From Candolleomyces eurysporus (Eukaryota > Basidiomycota > Agaricomycetes > Agaricales > Psathyrellaceae): DNA of 64,000 bases. The stretch lies in assembly GCA_027579435.1 (NCBI GenBank), contig JANBPK010000778.1:1-64000 (forward strand), read 5' to 3'. The position numbers and the translations under genes are program-made. Of the stretch, positions 62,777 to 64,000 are shown one piece after another. Numbering within the stretch: position 1 is the first letter of the stretch; the number at the start of each line of letters is the position of its first letter. The notes beneath the pieces were generated by a model. That model was not told the origin of the DNA. It did not search any database and saw nothing but the letters and a program-made list of their open reading frames with translations.

Positions 62777-63752
62777 CTCCAATGTACTAGAACGGACCAT
62801 TCTTGGAGTTCAATTGCTGCGACAATATCATCTCTCCGACTCCACGGAGTGGAAGGAGTGGCTCTGTCACTGCAAATCGTTACCGTGACACAAAGCCAAG
62901 CGCTGACGTAGAGTGCCATTGAACCAAAGACAGAAGTAAGAAACATTGGCAAAGATTTCAAGGTAGAATTGAGGGTAATGTATAGAATCGTGAAACTTCG
63001 GGTATTCGTGAAATTGTGTCAGAAGCGTCAAAGAGCGGGCACGCTTCAAGAGCGATCCATGTTTCGAGGCACAACTGAGGACTGCTTGTGCACATCTTAT
63101 TCTTCGAGTCGATGCCGTATCCCATGGTTGCCGCGATGTTCATGGCCTATGATGAAAGAAGTGAGGTCATGGATGCAGATTGAAATCGATGAAACGTGCC
63201 GGCTTTTGATGACAAAATACCAAGCATAGGTTTAAGGTTAACACGTTCCAGCTGTCGATGTGGGGTCGATTTTAGCTTGAAGAGGATTCCCTGTGCTTTA
63301 TCAATCGTATCATAGGGACTGTAGCAACGGTTCATTGCCAGTACGCCGCTCACCCTAGCGAACACCCCAGTTGCTCCGTTGACTCGGAGCAGCATCCCTA
63401 ATTCTTTGTCCATCCTCAATTTGAAGTCATGTTCGAACCTACAAATATCTGGCAGGTACATCGCTTGCGGCACCTGCTAGTAAACCTCTTTCTGGAAAAC
63501 GTACCAGTTCATGTCGAGCTATCTTGTCCTCTTTCTAGACCTCGACATAGAATTCAATTGAACGAATTGGATTCAGGCCTAGGATTCATGGTGACGCTGA
63601 CAAACCCGTAATAAACCATCTTCTTCCTTCTAGTGCCTAGCGCCAAGTCGTTCCTTCAATTTGCTCGCTCGGGATTCCAAGGACCAACTTTTCAAAAAAT
63701 ACATGCACATCTCGACACGGCACCAAAGAAGACCTCATATTAATGTAATCGA
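62777..63752. other. Intergenic region before the CE15 gene
   Basis: No gene was recognised. Around 63095-63115 a TTCTTCGAGTCGATGCCGTA block resembles the upstream blocks of P450 copies A and B, possibly a leftover of a further array unit. A minus-strand frame at 63147-63473 has no domain. Confidence 0.35.
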
Positions 63753-64000
63753 CTACAAATTCGGTAGGACCCAATCCACCCACTTACTCTCCACATACCC
63801 TGCATCATTCGGCACATCCGTCTTGAAATAGTTGGTCTGCTCCTGTGTCCTATACCTTAAGAATTTGTTCACAAATGCATTCAGTTCCGGATACTGCTGA
63901 CCCTGGAACTGGCAATGATCCGTATGTCCCACCTGGGAAACACCCATCCTGTCTTTCATCCCCAACGATTCGTACACCTTCCTGGCAGTCTTCATACAGC
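63753..64000 (-). CDS. CE15 glucuronoyl methylesterase, C-terminal part
   Basis: The gene enters from the right edge; only the last 82 or so codons are present. The visible protein reads CMKTARKVYESLGMKDRMGV, then SQVGHTDHCQFQGQQYPEL, NAFVNKFLRY, and ends with WVDWVLPNL before TAG at 63753-63755. The pattern VG-x-x-x-HCQF with the catalytic His, a preceding helix and the closing W-V-D/N-W motif fits fungal CE15 (Cip2-type) enzymes. These are secreted serine esterases that cut ester links between lignin alcohols and 4-O-methyl-glucuronoyl side chains of xylan. The nucleophile Ser and any signal peptide or CBM1 lie outside the window. Confidence 0.82.
   Translation of the reverse strand, partial: CMKTARKVYESLGMKDRMGVSQVGHTDHCQFQGQQYPELNAFVNKFLRYRTQEQTNYFKTDVPNDAGYVESKWVDWVLPNL

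Overview
The window looks like a piece of nuclear genome from a filamentous basidiomycete, most likely an agaricomycete (mushroom-forming class). The reasons are intron-dense genes with many GT-AG introns of about 50-70 bases, F-box/LRR and multi-pass membrane families typical of Agaricomycetes, an Argonaute gene, amplified cytochrome P450s, and plant-cell-wall enzymes (AA9 LPMO, CE15 esterase, GMC oxidoreductases). I could not identify a species. Single Ns, many beside homopolymers and densest at 58.8-60.6 kb, indicate draft-quality sequence.

Layout. 0-8.2 kb: a tandem duplication of about 3.4 kb carrying a multi-pass membrane protein gene; the first copy is intact and the second is decayed. 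8.4-10.5 kb (-): a GT90/CAP10-like glycosyltransferase. 11.8-14.1 kb (+): a secreted aryl-alcohol-oxidase-like GMC oxidoreductase, convergent with an Argonaute gene at 14.4-18.35 kb (-). 19.2-21.05 kb: a broken GMC gene joined to a P450 3' remnant and another GMC scrap, followed by the remnant of a probable NACHT/STAND NTPase. 23.8-26.2 kb: a second near-complete GMC gene whose fourth intron lacks a GT donor. 26.5-35.9 kb: four tandem P450 genes (+). 36.4-37.7 kb (-): an AA9 lytic polysaccharide monooxygenase. 38.6-40.9 kb (-): an F-box protein. 44.2-46.4 kb (+): an unrelated P450. 48.1-52.3 kb (+): a large nuclear-type protein with a CDCA7-like zf-4CXXC_R1 finger. 52.8-53.7 kb (+): a 2-haloacid-dehalogenase-like HAD hydrolase. 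54.1-54.9 kb (-): a disrupted coiled-coil ORF. 55.0-62.7 kb (-): three more tandem P450s of the same family as the 26-36 kb array. 63.75 kb to the edge (-): the C-terminus of a CE15 glucuronoyl methylesterase.

The main story is modular amplification. Between the four plus-strand P450 copies sit short copies of the last exon of the neighbouring GMC gene, fused to the 3' flank of the preceding P450. The repeat unit was therefore 'end of GMC + promoter + P450', and the scars mark its breakpoints. A decayed sister module at 19-21 kb has the same GMC-P450 order. This suggests an old GMC-P450 pair whose P450 part was multiplied while the GMC part decayed. No PKS, NRPS, terpene synthase or transporter is visible, so calling this a biosynthetic cluster would be speculation. 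AA9, CE15 and GMC enzymes in one window fit a lignocellulose-degrading lifestyle.
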